From: Flexistipes sp.
GTDB lineage: Bacteria; Chrysiogenota; Deferribacteres; Deferribacterales; Flexistipitaceae
Length of the DNA: 64,000 nucleotides
Direction: 5' to 3'
Assembly: GCF_036172515.1 (NCBI RefSeq)
Contig: NZ_JAXKVW010000014.1
Coordinates: forward strand, 1 to 64,000
Under the pieces are notes generated by a model. It saw only the letters and a program-made list of their open reading frames with translations. It did no database searches and was not told where the DNA came from. The translations under genes and the position numbers were made by a program. Shown here one piece after another: positions 24,931 to 34,057 of the stretch; the stretch's first letter is position 1; every line of letters starts with the position of its first letter.

Positions 24931-25151
24931 ATCAAGTTTCACACTTCATTTTGTCTAGCATTCGCTTTTAGCGAATATATAGAATGTTAAACATATTTAT
25001 CAGTCTAAAAGACTGGTGCTAGCCATAGGCATCCTTGCGACACCCTCTGGAAACAGGGTTGTGGCAATCTCAAAACAAGAAAAGTAGAGAGATTGCTGCC
25101 TCGTTTTCACTCCTCGCAAAGACGTGAAAACAGTTTAAGTGCGAAACTTGA
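24931..25151. mobile_element. T2 element A, MITE-like, carrying module M
   Basis: Ends ATCAAGTTTCACACTT and AAGTGCGAAACTTGA form terminal inverted repeats of about 15 bp. ATTACTTA occurs perfectly on both sides (24923-24930 and 25152-25159), as a target-site duplication would. No coding capacity. The core carries GTGGCAATCTCAAAA and GAGATTGC. Module M is placed after TGTC. Confidence 0.85.
24955..25031. repeat. Module M, copy 3 (77 nt)
   Basis: Hairpin 1 here is ATTCGC-TTTTA-GCGAAT, versus ATCCGCC-TTG-GGCGGAT in copies 1 and 2: the same 17-nt length with paired replacements. The small hairpin is GCC-ATA-GGC. Confidence 0.9.
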
Positions 25152-25351
25152 ATTACTTATTTAAAAAATTAATTTGATACTAAAACTTTTCAAGCATAAA
25201 ATAACAAAAAAATTCATATAAATCAAGAGTCAAATGTGTTTGGTAAAAAATAAAAAGTATAAATTGAGGGTTTAAATAATTCAGGACGTGCGGTAACATG
25301 GTAGTTCAATGCTATTAGAAACAAATAGTTATTTGTTATTCATTGGGAAAG

Positions 25352-25382
25352 GCCTGCCGTACAGTTCAATATACGGCAGGCT
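25352..25382 (-). terminator. Hairpin downstream of maeB
   Basis: Arms GCCTGCCGTA and its inverse TACGGCAGGC lie just after the maeB stop on the minus strand. The following run is CTTTCCC, not a good T-tract, so termination may be weak. Confidence 0.6.
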
Positions 25383-25388
25383 GAAGAT

Positions 25389-27689
25389 TTATCTGCAGAT
25401 TTCGTCTTTGTGCTGCTCTTTATAATGGGCGTCCACTACGGCAATTGCAGCCATATTAACTATCTCATTTACATCACTTCCCCTCTGCAGTACGTGTACG
25501 GATTTGCAGAATCCCTGCAAAATTGGGCCGATAGCTGTACCTCCGCCTAATCTGTAAAGCAGTTTGTATGCTATGTTTCCCGCCTCAAGATTTGGGAAAA
25601 CGAGTGTATTAGCGTCACCCTGAATGGCTGAGAATGGGAACGCATCTTGTGCTATAGGAGGATAGGTAGCTGTGTCTGCCTGCATATCGCCGTCTATGAT
25701 CAGCTCTGGATGTTTTTCTTTTACCATTTTCATAGCGTCGGAAACCTTTTTTGTCCTGGGAATACGGACACTGCCAAAGTTGGTGAAGGAAAGCATTGCA
25801 ATTTTGGCGTCAGTATCAAATTTTTTCCATGTTTCTGTGGACTGGAGAGCAATTTCTGCCAGCTGTTCTGCATCAGGATCGATATTTACTGTTGTATCGG
25901 CACATAAAACGATATTTTCTTTAAAAACCATAAAATAAGAGCCGGAAGGAACTTTGTAGTCTTTTTGAAGAGGTACAGTTTCCAAGAACGGCTTGACGGA
26001 CTCCGGATAGCTTCTTGAAAAACCTGTCAGCATACAGTCAGCTTCACCGTTTAGTACCATCATGGAACCGTAGTAGTTTGTTATTCTTATCAATCTTCTC
26101 TTGGCTTCAACTTTGGTCATACCCTTTCGCTGCCTCTGATTAAACAGTTGTTCGGCATACTCCTCAAGTTTGTCAGATTTTGCAGGATCAATTATCTCGC
26201 AGCCTTCCAGATTGATATTGTTAATATCAGCCAGCTCTTTTATTTCAGCTTCATCGCCAAGAATTACCGGTGTTGCGAATCCTTCCTCAACAATTTTCTG
26301 TGAAGCTCTTAATATTTTTTCATAATTGCCTTCGGCCATAACGATTTTTTTAGGGTTGAATCTGGCTTTATTGATAATCTGCCGTGTAAATTCTTTTGCT
26401 ATGGAAAGTCTTGATTCAAGAACATCTTTATATTTGTCCCAGTCTTTTATTTCCACTCGTGCCACACCTGTTTCCATTGCAGTTTGTGCCACAGCCGGTG
26501 CAACTGTTGTCAACACCCTTGGATCAAACGGCTTGGGAATAATATACTCTTTGCCAAATTCAATTTTTTCCAGCCCGTAAGCTTTGCACACAGATTCGGG
26601 AACGTCCTGTCTTGCAAGCTCAGCGAGTGCTTTGGCCGCAGCCAGTTTCATTTCCTCATTAATGGCAGTTGCCCTGACGTCAAGTGCACCTCTGAAGATA
26701 AAAGGAAAACCGAGAACATTGTTTACCTGATTCGGATAATCCGATCTTCCTGTGGCCATTATGGCATCACCTCTCACTTCTTCAACTTCCTCGGGAGTGA
26801 TTTCCGGATCAGGGTTAGCCATTGCCATAATAATGGGGTTTCTGTTCATCATTTTTACCATTTCTTTTGTGACTGCACCTTTTACGGATAATCCCAAAAA
26901 TACGTCAGCTCCGTCCATCGCTTCCAGAAGCGTTCTTTTGTCCGTATCCACGGCAAATTCTTCTTTGTACTTATTCATACCCTCTGTACGCCCCTGATAT
27001 ATAACACCTTTGGAATCGCACATTATAACGTTTTCCTTCTTTACTCCTGTGGAAATTATCAGTTTTGCTATGGCTATAGCCGATGCTCCTGCTCCGTTAA
27101 TAACAACTTTTAACTCCGAAATTTCCTTTTTCACAATTTCTGAGGCATTGAGAAGTGCAGCCAATGCGATAATAGCTGTACCATGCTGATCGTCATGAAA
27201 AACCGGTATATTCAAACGTTCCCTTAATGTCTCTTCAATATAAAAGCAGTCGGGAGCTTTGATGTCTTCTAAATTTATACCGCCGAAAGTGGGTTCGATA
27301 AGTTCGGCTGCTTTGATGACCTCATCCGGATTCTGAGAGTTTACCTCTATATCAAAAACGTCAACATCTGCAAACCGCTTAAACAGTACACCTTTTCCTT
27401 CCATAACGGGTTTTCCTGCAGCTGCCCCGATATTTCCCAGACCGAGAACAGCGGTTCCGTTGGACAGAACGGCCACAAGATTACCTTTTGCTGTGTAATC
27501 AAAAACTTTCTCAGGATCATTTTCTATTTCCAGACATGGGTATGATACACCGGGTGAATACGCGAGTGACAGCTCCCTTTGAGTGAAGCAGGGTTTAGTT
27601 GCAACCACCTCTATTTTGCCGTGCCTGTGCCCCATATGGTATTCAAGTGCTTCTTCTTTAGTTACCTTACCTTTTTTTTCCATTTCCAT
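25389..27689 (-). CDS. maeB: NADP-dependent malic enzyme with phosphotransacetylase-like domain
   Basis: A 766-residue two-domain protein. Residues 1-430 are the malic enzyme part ([71 protein letters not shown]). Residues 435-766 are phosphotransacetylase-like ([44 protein letters not shown]), which in MaeB proteins acts in regulation by acetyl-CoA rather than catalysis. The enzyme converts malate to pyruvate and CO2 in the cytoplasm. GGAGGAA stands before the ATG; a second ATG two codons later is possible. The gene is monocistronic with its own promoter and a hairpin downstream. Confidence 0.95.
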   Translation of the reverse strand: MEMEKKGKVTKEEALEYHMGHRHGKIEVVATKPCFTQRELSLAYSPGVSYPCLEIENDPEKVFDYTAKGNLVAVLSNGTAVLGLGNIGAAAGKPVMEGKGVLFKRFADVDVFDIEVNSQNPDEVIKAAELIEPTFGGINLEDIKAPDCFYIEETLRERLNIPVFHDDQHGTAIIALAALLNASEIVKKEISELKVVINGAGASAIAIAKLIISTGVKKENVIMCDSKGVIYQGRTEGMNKYKEEFAVDTDKRTLLEAMDGADVFLGLSVKGAVTKEMVKMMNRNPIIMAMANPDPEITPEEVEEVRGDAIMATGRSDYPNQVNNVLGFPFIFRGALDVRATAINEEMKLAAAKALAELARQDVPESVCKAYGLEKIEFGKEYIIPKPFDPRVLTTVAPAVAQTAMETGVARVEIKDWDKYKDVLESRLSIAKEFTRQIINKARFNPKKIVMAEGNYEKILRASQKIVEEGFATPVILGDEAEIKELADINNINLEGCEIIDPAKSDKLEEYAEQLFNQRQRKGMTKVEAKRRLIRITNYYGSMMVLNGEADCMLTGFSRSYPESVKPFLETVPLQKDYKVPSGSYFMVFKENIVLCADTTVNIDPDAEQLAEIALQSTETWKKFDTDAKIAMLSFTNFGSVRIPRTKKVSDAMKMVKEKHPELIIDGDMQADTATYPPIAQDAFPFSAIQGDANTLVFPNLEAGNIAYKLLYRLGGGTAIGPILQGFCKSVHVLQRGSDVNEIVNMAAIAVVDAHYKEQHKDEICR

Positions 27690-27743
27690 AAATTCCTCCT
27701 GCTGTTTTTATTTCAAGTTTTATAGTAAACTTAACATCTGCCA

Positions 27744-27773
27744 ATTATAGACGGATTGTGAGTATAGAGTAAA
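27744..27773 (-). promoter_or_regulatory. Putative promoter of maeB
   Basis: On the minus strand, TTTACT (27773-27768), 18 bp, TATAAT (27749-27744), about 55 bp upstream of the ATG. Confidence 0.5.
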
Positions 27774-28270
27774 CTATAAATCAACATTAATACAAAGTAA
27801 ACAAAAAAATGTAATATTTTGCAAAAATATTATTAAAAAATATTGCCGTTTTTAGATATATAAAATATCAATAATTATCTATTTTAACTTATTATTATCA
27901 AATAGACTGACGTTAAATATAAAATCTTATAATAAGTATAATTTGTAATATTATAAAAATATTCTATGATATAACTATTTGAAAAAAATGAAAATATATT
28001 TAAATTCCTGTTATAATGCTTATAAAAATTTGCTAAAACAATATTAGGTCATTGCAGTGTATTACAAATTTATCTCAATAATGGTACATTCGGGCATATT
28101 CTGATTGATTGTTCTTTTAATGGGCGGCTTCAATTTAGTTATAATGGAAAGAAATATGTGTTAATATACCCGGTTTGTTTAATTTATGGTTAATATATCA
28201 ATTTGGAGAAGTGGTACATTAGTATATTGGTTTATTTGTGTATTGGTTGTGGACATTCAACATCGGACAT

Positions 28271-28357
28271 CTCATATCACCCATCACTCATCACTCATCA
28301 CTCATCACTCATCACTCATCACGCATTACCCATAGCCCATAACCCATTACTCATCAC
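28271..28357. repeat. Heptamer tandem repeat (TCATCAC)
   Basis: CATCACT recurs with little change at least six times, then drifts into CCCATA/CCCATTAC variants. The copy number may vary between strains. Confidence 0.85.
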
Positions 28358-28498
28358 GGTACTTTCGGAACTATCAAAAGACTTATATTATTGATTCAGA
28401 AGATGTTTGGTGGTATTATTTGATTATAGGTTTTGACTGTTTTTGGTGGACAGTTTGGTTAGCCGATGAGGAGAAATAACATACGTAGTTTGAAAAAG

Positions 28499-28628
28499 GG
28501 ATCTCTCGACTACGCTTGCTCTGTTGAATAATAGCTTTGCTATTTGCCTTCGGCATTCAACAGGGCGAGAGGTAACAATTGACTAAAGGTGCCATCTCGA
28601 CCGGAGCGCAGCGGAGCGAAGAGATCTC
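28499..28628. repeat. T1 repeat carrying module C
   Basis: Arms GGATCTCTCGACTACGC... and ...GAGCGAAGAGATCTC, with module C after ACGCTTG in the first arm, the same place as in the copy at 10995. Confidence 0.85.
28519..28565. repeat. Module C, copy 3 (47 nt)
   Basis: Outer arms CTCTGTTGAAT / ATTCAACAGGG; inner hairpins AATAGC-TTT-GCTATT and TGCC-TTC-GGCA. The inner sequences are unlike those of copies 1 and 2, yet both remain paired; the outer T-to-G change (TTGAA) is matched by TTCAA. Confidence 0.9.
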
Positions 28629-28789
28629 TGACATTGTTTGACAAAAGAAGTACCCCCTCTTGCTCTCCCCCTAAGATAGGGGGAGAAGTAAAGTCCCTTC
28701 CCCTAACTTAGGGGAAGGCCAGGATGGGGTATTTTCCCCTCCTAAGATAGGAGGGGTTAGGGGGGGTATGAAATTAAGTTGTTTTACGA

Positions 28790-28885
28790 GAGACCTCTCG
28801 ACTACGCTCGAGGTGACAAAAAACTGTCTTCTCGACCGGAACCGAGTACATAAGACTTTGTGTGCTCGGTGGAGCGAAGAGATCT
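28790..28885. repeat. T1 repeat carrying module P
   Basis: First arm GAGACCTCTCGACTACGCTC, junction ACTGTCTTCTCGACCGGA (empty M site), module P, then GGAGCGAAGAGATCT. GGA is present on both sides of module P. Confidence 0.88.
28841..28870. repeat. Module P, copy 3 (30 nt)
   Basis: Ends ACCGAG / CTCGGT, inner arms TACATAA / TTGTGTG (two G-T wobbles). Flanked by GGA on both sides. Confidence 0.88.
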
Positions 28886-28971
28886 ATAAGGCGGGGTACT
28901 TATTTAAAGGACTCAATACAGGTTAAAGGAGTTTACTAATTTGTCCTGCAAAAGAAATTGAAAAAACTATT

Positions 28972-29868
28972 ATGAATAAGCTTTCACGTGTTTTGTTAAA
29001 TTATAAAAATTATTTGAGAACTGAGCTTGGTTTTTCAGAGAACACAATTAAGGCTTATATGCATGATGTTCAGTCTTTTTTTGAATGGTCAGAAAAATAT
29101 TATGATAAAATAGATATGGTTGATGTTGTTTCCTATATGTCTCATCTGAGGGAAAACACTTTTGCTGTTGATACAATTTTAAGAAAGCTGTCAGGTCTAT
29201 CTTCTTTTTACGATTTCCTGCTGCAGGAAAAGCTTGTTGGCAATAATCCTTTGAATGCAGTTCAAAAACCGGGAAGATGGGATAAAATTCCAAAGTTTCT
29301 TAATTTTGAGGAAATCGACAAACTTCTGGACGCCCCGGATATCAATACCCCTTTCGGCTTACGTGATAAGGTTTTAATTGAGACTCTATATTCTACAGGA
29401 GTCAGAGTAAGTGAACTGACCAACATAATGATCAGCGACATGGATTTAAAAAGAGGTATCATTAAGGTTACCGGCAAGGGGAGTAAACAGCGTTTTGTGC
29501 CCTTGTACAGTTCTTTAATTGATCTGATAAATCGTTATCTTGAAGTACGGAGGTTTTCTTTTGTAAAAAATCGTGATAATGGTTACCTGTTTTTAAATAA
29601 AAACGGAGGAAAACTTTCACGAGTTTCATGCTGGAGCATTATAAAAAAATACTGCGCTGCAGCCGGTATAAAAGGGGATTTCAGTCCCCATACACTGAGA
29701 CATTCATTTGCAACCCACCTATTGACCAACGGGGCTGATTTGAGGACTATTCAACTATTTCTGGGGCATGCTGATATTTCCACTACGGAAATTTATACTC
29801 ATGTTACAGATGATAAGAAAAGGAATGTTTTGCTTGAAAATCACCCGCGTTTCAGAGACAGGAAATAA
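28972..29868 (+). CDS. Tyrosine recombinase XerC/XerD
   Basis: A 298-residue site-specific recombinase. The N-terminal SAM-like domain (about 1-90) has the usual ENTIKAYMHDVQSFFEW. The catalytic domain shows R in YSTGVRVSELTN, K in VTGKGSKQRFVPL, HxxR in HTLRHSFATHLLTNGAD, H in FLGHADIST and the nucleophile Tyr in TTEIYTHV. Length and motifs match XerC/XerD that resolve chromosome dimers at dif; which of the two cannot be told. The ATG has no clear ribosome binding site. The stop codon overlaps the next start (TAATG). Confidence 0.92.
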   Translation: MNKLSRVLLNYKNYLRTELGFSENTIKAYMHDVQSFFEWSEKYYDKIDMVDVVSYMSHLRENTFAVDTILRKLSGLSSFYDFLLQEKLVGNNPLNAVQKPGRWDKIPKFLNFEEIDKLLDAPDINTPFGLRDKVLIETLYSTGVRVSELTNIMISDMDLKRGIIKVTGKGSKQRFVPLYSSLIDLINRYLEVRRFSFVKNRDNGYLFLNKNGGKLSRVSCWSIIKKYCAAAGIKGDFSPHTLRHSFATHLLTNGADLRTIQLFLGHADISTTEIYTHVTDDKKRNVLLENHPRFRDRK

Positions 29869-32513
29869 TGAAAATAGTTTTGACACATCATAACCCCGAC
29901 TTTGATGCCCTTTCAAGTGCTGTGGCTGCAGCACTTTTATATCGATGTGACCAGGTGATTTTATCGTCAAATACCGAAGGAAATGTCTCCGAATACCTTG
30001 ACAGGGTTGATTTGGGTATTGAAATAAGCAGGATGAACAAGAAAGAACTGGAGGATATGCCTGAAGAAAAAATTGAACTGGCTGTGGTAACAGATTGTAA
30101 GTTGAAAAACAGGCTGGGTTATCTTAATAAAATCCTTTCCAGGGCTGATAAAGTTATAGTTTTTGATCATCACCAGAGTAAAGAATCCGATATCGGTGCC
30201 GACGAGATGTACTTTTTCCCTTATGGCGCCACAACTACTATCCTTGTAAACAGAATACGTGAAGAAAATATACCGATTGATCCTGAACAGGCGACGCTGC
30301 TGTTGATGGGAATTTATGAAGATACAGGCTTTCTTTCGTTTAATACCACAAAATCCGAAGATTTGAGGGCATGCGCATACCTGCTGGATGCCGGAGCGGA
30401 TCTTTCCGGTGTCCCTTATTATATTAAACGGGATATGTCCAAGGAGCAGGTTTTTCTTTTAAATGAACTTCTTATGAACATGACGCTTATCATTGCCGAG
30501 GGTGTCTATGTCGGGGTTTCGTCTGCATCATTTGATGAATATGTGGAAGAAATTTCTTTTTTGGCACATAAAATAATTGATATGGAAAATCTTGATGCGC
30601 TGTTTATTCTCGTAAGGCTGGGAGACAGAATTGTTCTTGTGGGAAGAAGCAAGACTGAAAGTATTGACGCATCTGAAATATGTTATCATTTCGGCGGAGG
30701 CGGACATCCGGCAGCAGCCAGTTCCATAATAAAAGACAGAATGTTGCCGGAAGCATTCGATACTTTGAAGAATGTTATAAAAGATAAGATAAAACCGTCT
30801 AAAAATGCCGAGAGCATAATGACCTATCCGGTAAAATGTGTGTCCTTTTATCAAACTTTTAATGAGGCCCTGAGTCTTTTTATGAAATATAATCTGAATA
30901 TGATGCCTGTAGTGAAAGAAGGCGCAACTGTTGGCATTATTTCCAGAAAAGATATTTTGCAGGGGATTAAACACGGTTTGTCAGATGAACCGGTTAATTC
31001 GATAATGCAGATTGAGTTTGAAAAAGTAAATCCGGATACCCCTTATTATGAAGTTGAAGATATCATCCTGGGAGCAAATCAGAAAATTGTGCCGGTGGAA
31101 AAAGACGGGGTTCTCGTTGGTGTGATTACAAGAACTGATTTGTTGAGACTTATGAGAGAAGATATGGATAAGACCCCCAGTTATATGAAAGGGAGAATTA
31201 AAAGTCTTGGTCTGTCAAAAACGAGAAACCTTTCCAATATGCTGAAAGACAGACTGCCTGAAAAATATTTTTCAATTCTGGAAGAAGTCGGTATGCTGGC
31301 CGATGAGCTGAGGATGAACGCATATATTGTGGGCGGTTTTGTCAGAGATTTACTCATGCGCAATAAAAACTTTGATGTGGATATTGTTGTGGAAGGTGAT
31401 GCTACTGTGGTAGCCCGCACCTATGCCGGGCAAAAAGGGGCAAAGGTTTCTGTACATGATAAGTTCAAAACTGCAGTGGTAATTTTAAACGGCGATCGTA
31501 TTGATTTTGCAACTGCAAGAACCGAATATTACGATTTTCCGGCTGCTGCCCCGGAGGTTGAAAGTTCTTCCATTAAAAATGATTTATACAGAAGAGATTT
31601 TTCCATAAATTCTTTGGCGGTTCAGATTAATAACAAAGATTTCGGAAAACTGATAGATTTTTTCGGCGGGCAGAAAGATATTAAGGATAAAAAAATCAGG
31701 GTGTTACATAACTTAAGTTTTGTGGATGACCCGTCGAGGGTTTTCAGGGCTATCAGATTTGCAGTGAGGTTCGGATTTGAAATAGGACCCCATACAAAAA
31801 AACTGATAAAACATTCCGTTAATCTCAATTTGATAGAGCGCATAGCCGGAGTCAGGCTTTTTCAGGAATTAAAATATATCCTGAGTGAAGACAACTATAT
31901 AGATGCTTTAAAACTTCTCGATGAGTATGATCTTTTTAAATACTATTCTGCAAAAGAAGTTTATAATTCCGGTAAATTGGAAAATCTGGAAAACCTTGAA
32001 AAAATATATTCCTGGTATACATTTCAATTTTCCGAGGTGTGTGATGAAATTTATAAAAGCAGATTCTGTGTTTTATTCAGTAACCTTACATTTAAGGAAG
32101 TGGTAAATCTCGGAGAAAGATTTAACTTTTCTGCTAAAATGAGAGACGATCTTATTAAAGGTTTGCTGAAAACAAAGAATGTGGTGCTTAAGATTACAAA
32201 AACAAAAGAAGTAACGCCAGCCAAAGTTTACAGGCTTTTAAATCCGCTTTCCAATGAATACATATTTTCAGTTGGGGCCTTGCTTTCCCAAAAAGATGAT
32301 TATCTTATTAAAGATTATTTTACAAAATATAGAAATACAAAACTGATAATCAACGGCAATGATTTGAAAAAATTGGGTTACAAACCGTCGAAACTGTTTG
32401 GTATAGTTCTTGAGAAACTCTTGGATTTAAAGCTTGACGGGTATATTACAAACAAGGAGGATGAATTAAATTGGGCAAAAAAATTATTCAGGGAGCATGG
32501 CGCTGATGGCTGA
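29868..32513 (+). CDS. DHH-CBS-nucleotidyltransferase fusion (A-adding type tRNA nucleotidyltransferase)
   Basis: An 881-residue fusion. Residues 1-310 are a DHH/DHHA1 phosphoesterase (THHNPDFDALSSA, VFDHHQSKE, GGGGHPAAASSI). Residues 320-440 hold two CBS domains. From about 478 comes the poly(A) polymerase/tRNA nucleotidyltransferase head (YIVGGFVRDLLMRNKNFDVD, DFATARTEYY, NDLYRRDFSINSLAV) and the RNA-binding part (FVDDPSRVFRAIRFAVRFGF). In bacteria with split CCA addition this architecture is known from A-adding enzymes. The gene overlaps xer by one base and phoH by 17 bases, in one operon. Confidence 0.92.
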   Translation: MKIVLTHHNPDFDALSSAVAAALLYRCDQVILSSNTEGNVSEYLDRVDLGIEISRMNKKELEDMPEEKIELAVVTDCKLKNRLGYLNKILSRADKVIVFDHHQSKESDIGADEMYFFPYGATTTILVNRIREENIPIDPEQATLLLMGIYEDTGFLSFNTTKSEDLRACAYLLDAGADLSGVPYYIKRDMSKEQVFLLNELLMNMTLIIAEGVYVGVSSASFDEYVEEISFLAHKIIDMENLDALFILVRLGDRIVLVGRSKTESIDASEICYHFGGGGHPAAASSIIKDRMLPEAFDTLKNVIKDKIKPSKNAESIMTYPVKCVSFYQTFNEALSLFMKYNLNMMPVVKEGATVGIISRKDILQGIKHGLSDEPVNSIMQIEFEKVNPDTPYYEVEDIILGANQKIVPVEKDGVLVGVITRTDLLRLMREDMDKTPSYMKGRIKSLGLSKTRNLSNMLKDRLPEKYFSILEEVGMLADELRMNAYIVGGFVRDLLMRNKNFDVDIVVEGDATVVARTYAGQKGAKVSVHDKFKTAVVILNGDRIDFATARTEYYDFPAAAPEVESSSIKNDLYRRDFSINSLAVQINNKDFGKLIDFFGGQKDIKDKKIRVLHNLSFVDDPSRVFRAIRFAVRFGFEIGPHTKKLIKHSVNLNLIERIAGVRLFQELKYILSEDNYIDALKLLDEYDLFKYYSAKEVYNSGKLENLENLEKIYSWYTFQFSEVCDEIYKSRFCVLFSNLTFKEVVNLGERFNFSAKMRDDLIKGLLKTKNVVLKITKTKEVTPAKVYRLLNPLSNEYIFSVGALLSQKDDYLIKDYFTKYRNTKLIINGNDLKKLGYKPSKLFGIVLEKLLDLKLDGYITNKEDELNWAKKLFREHGADG

Positions 32514-33483
32514 GAAAGCGTTACAGCAAAAAGAGATTCAGGTTGAAGAGACACTGGTACCGGAAATACTGGGCAAACAGGATGAGTATCTTAAAATGAT
32601 TAAGAAAGAACTTTCCATTAATATAGCTGTTTTCGGTAATAATTTTGTTTTTTCAGGCAATTCGGAAGCTGTTGAAAAAGGGGTTAAGTTGCTGGAACAT
32701 CTGATCAGCATTGCGAAAACGAGGAATATAAATAAGTCGGATATAACTTATGCGCTGCGTATGATAAGTTCGGATAAGGATACAGATGTCCAGGGAGTTT
32801 TATTAGACAGTGTGAAAGTTTCGGGACGTGTAAAGGAAGTGGTACCAAAATCTCAAAAACAGAAGGAGTATCTTGGAAATATTAAAAATGACGATGTAGT
32901 CTTCGGCATAGGGCCGGCAGGTACAGGTAAAACTTACCTTGCAATGGCGATGGCTGTAAATATGTATCTGACAAAAAGGGTGAGCCGTATTATACTGACC
33001 AGACCGGCTGTGGAAGCAGGCGAAAATCTCGGATTTTTGCCCGGGGATATTGCTGATAAAATAAATCCTTACTTAAGACCGCTGTATGATGCTTTATACA
33101 GCATGCTTGATGTTGAAAAGGCTGCGCTTCTCATTGAAAAGGGAGTGATTGAGCTTGCACCTCTTGCCTTTATGCGCGGCCGAACACTTAACGATTCTTT
33201 TGTAATACTTGATGAAGCTCAGAATACAACTATGGAACAGATGAAAATGTTTTTAACAAGGCTGGGATTTCACTCCAAAGCCGTTATAACGGGTGATATT
33301 ACCCAGATAGATCTCCCCGTAGGCAAGGGTTCCGGACTTGTCCTGGTGAGAAACATTCTGAAGAACGTTGAAGGTGTCAAATTTGTGGAATTTTCTGAAA
33401 AGGATGTAATAAGACATCCGCTTGTTCAGAAAATCATAAAAGCTTATGAGAAATATGAGGAGAGGATTGGCAATGGAAATTAG
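32497..33483 (+). CDS. PhoH family ATPase
   Basis: The PhoH-like protein (YbeZ type) has Walker A GIGPAGTGKTYLAMAMAV, the LTRPAVEAGENLGFLPGD block, and Walker B FVILDEAQNTTMEQMKMF. The N-terminal 110 residues contain the KH-like region usual for YbeZ. It likely acts with YbeY, encoded immediately downstream and overlapping by 11 bases, in RNA metabolism and ribosome maturation. The start ATG lies inside the preceding gene; a second ATG three codons later is equally possible. Confidence 0.92.
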   Translation: MALMAEKALQQKEIQVEETLVPEILGKQDEYLKMIKKELSINIAVFGNNFVFSGNSEAVEKGVKLLEHLISIAKTRNINKSDITYALRMISSDKDTDVQGVLLDSVKVSGRVKEVVPKSQKQKEYLGNIKNDDVVFGIGPAGTGKTYLAMAMAVNMYLTKRVSRIILTRPAVEAGENLGFLPGDIADKINPYLRPLYDALYSMLDVEKAALLIEKGVIELAPLAFMRGRTLNDSFVILDEAQNTTMEQMKMFLTRLGFHSKAVITGDITQIDLPVGKGSGLVLVRNILKNVEGVKFVEFSEKDVIRHPLVQKIIKAYEKYEERIGNGN

Positions 33484-33931
33484 TGTTTTGTTAGACAATA
33501 AAACGGATGAAGATTTATTCTCCGGAGATTTTTTTGAGGATATTTCAAAAATTTTATTTGATAATGTGAAAGCGGAAAATGATTTTATTGAAATTTCGCT
33601 ACTAATATTGGATGATGCAAAAATCAGAGAGATAAACCGGCTTTATCGTGGAATTGATAAGCCCACTGATGTTTTATCTTTTCCCATGAATCCGGAGGAG
33701 AGTGCTGCTAAATACATGATCGGTGATGTTGTTATCTCTGCTGATAAAGCAAGAAAACAGGCTGAAGATGCCGATATTTCCTTTGAAAGGGAGCTGGCAT
33801 ATCTATATATTCACGGCCTCCTGCATCTTCTTGGATATGATCACGAACTCTCAGAGGCTGAAGAGAAGATTATGTTTGATATGCAGGAGAATATATTAAC
33901 TCAGGTTATTGAAGCCGGAATTTGCACGTGA
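33473..33931 (+). CDS. ybeY: Endoribonuclease YbeY
   Basis: A 152-residue rRNA maturation factor with the zinc motif HGLLHLLGYDH (HxxxHxxxxxH) and the preceding PTDVLSFPM and GDVVISADKA blocks. ATG at 33473 is preferred: GAGGAGAGG lies upstream and the product begins MEISVLLDN, normal for the family, while the longer frame from 33446 runs into phoH. Gene pair phoH-ybeY is common in bacteria. The following 126 bp hold no gene. Confidence 0.93.
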   Translation: MEISVLLDNKTDEDLFSGDFFEDISKILFDNVKAENDFIEISLLILDDAKIREINRLYRGIDKPTDVLSFPMNPEESAAKYMIGDVVISADKARKQAEDADISFERELAYLYIHGLLHLLGYDHELSEAEEKIMFDMQENILTQVIEAGICT

Positions 33932-34057
33932 GATTGAAAGTAATAGTCTTTTTAGAGGATTTTTGTGGATTTTACAGATTTTATATGGTAACTAAACTAA
34001 TATGATAAAATACACGTGTTTAAAAATGCTTCTAAGAGGTGAGCTTTTAGTAGCCAT

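Larger units (their letters stand above)
24903..25388. other. Intergenic region with T2 element
   Basis: About 490 bp without a gene. It contains the T2 element (24931-25151), AT-rich sequence (25160-25345) and the hairpin downstream of the malic enzyme gene. Confidence 0.8.
27690..28971. other. Long intergenic region between maeB and the xer gene
   Basis: About 1.28 kb. The left third (27780-28060) is extremely AT-rich with no gene. 28271-28357 is a run of heptamer TCATCAC repeats. Further right are two T1 repeats (with modules C and P) and G/C-rich palindromes (28640-28770). A 63-codon frame at 28203-28394 only translates the heptamers. Confidence 0.8.

Noticed and set aside
25352-25382. 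Strong rho-independent terminator after maeB
   Set aside because: The hairpin is good but lacks a T-tract, so I list it only as a hairpin with reduced confidence.
28271-28357. Possible CRISPR array
   Set aside because: The repeat unit is seven bases with no spacers and no cas genes nearby.
28203-28394. 63-codon frame with His/Ser-rich product
   Set aside because: It results from the TCATCAC heptamer run and has no start signal or homologue known to me.
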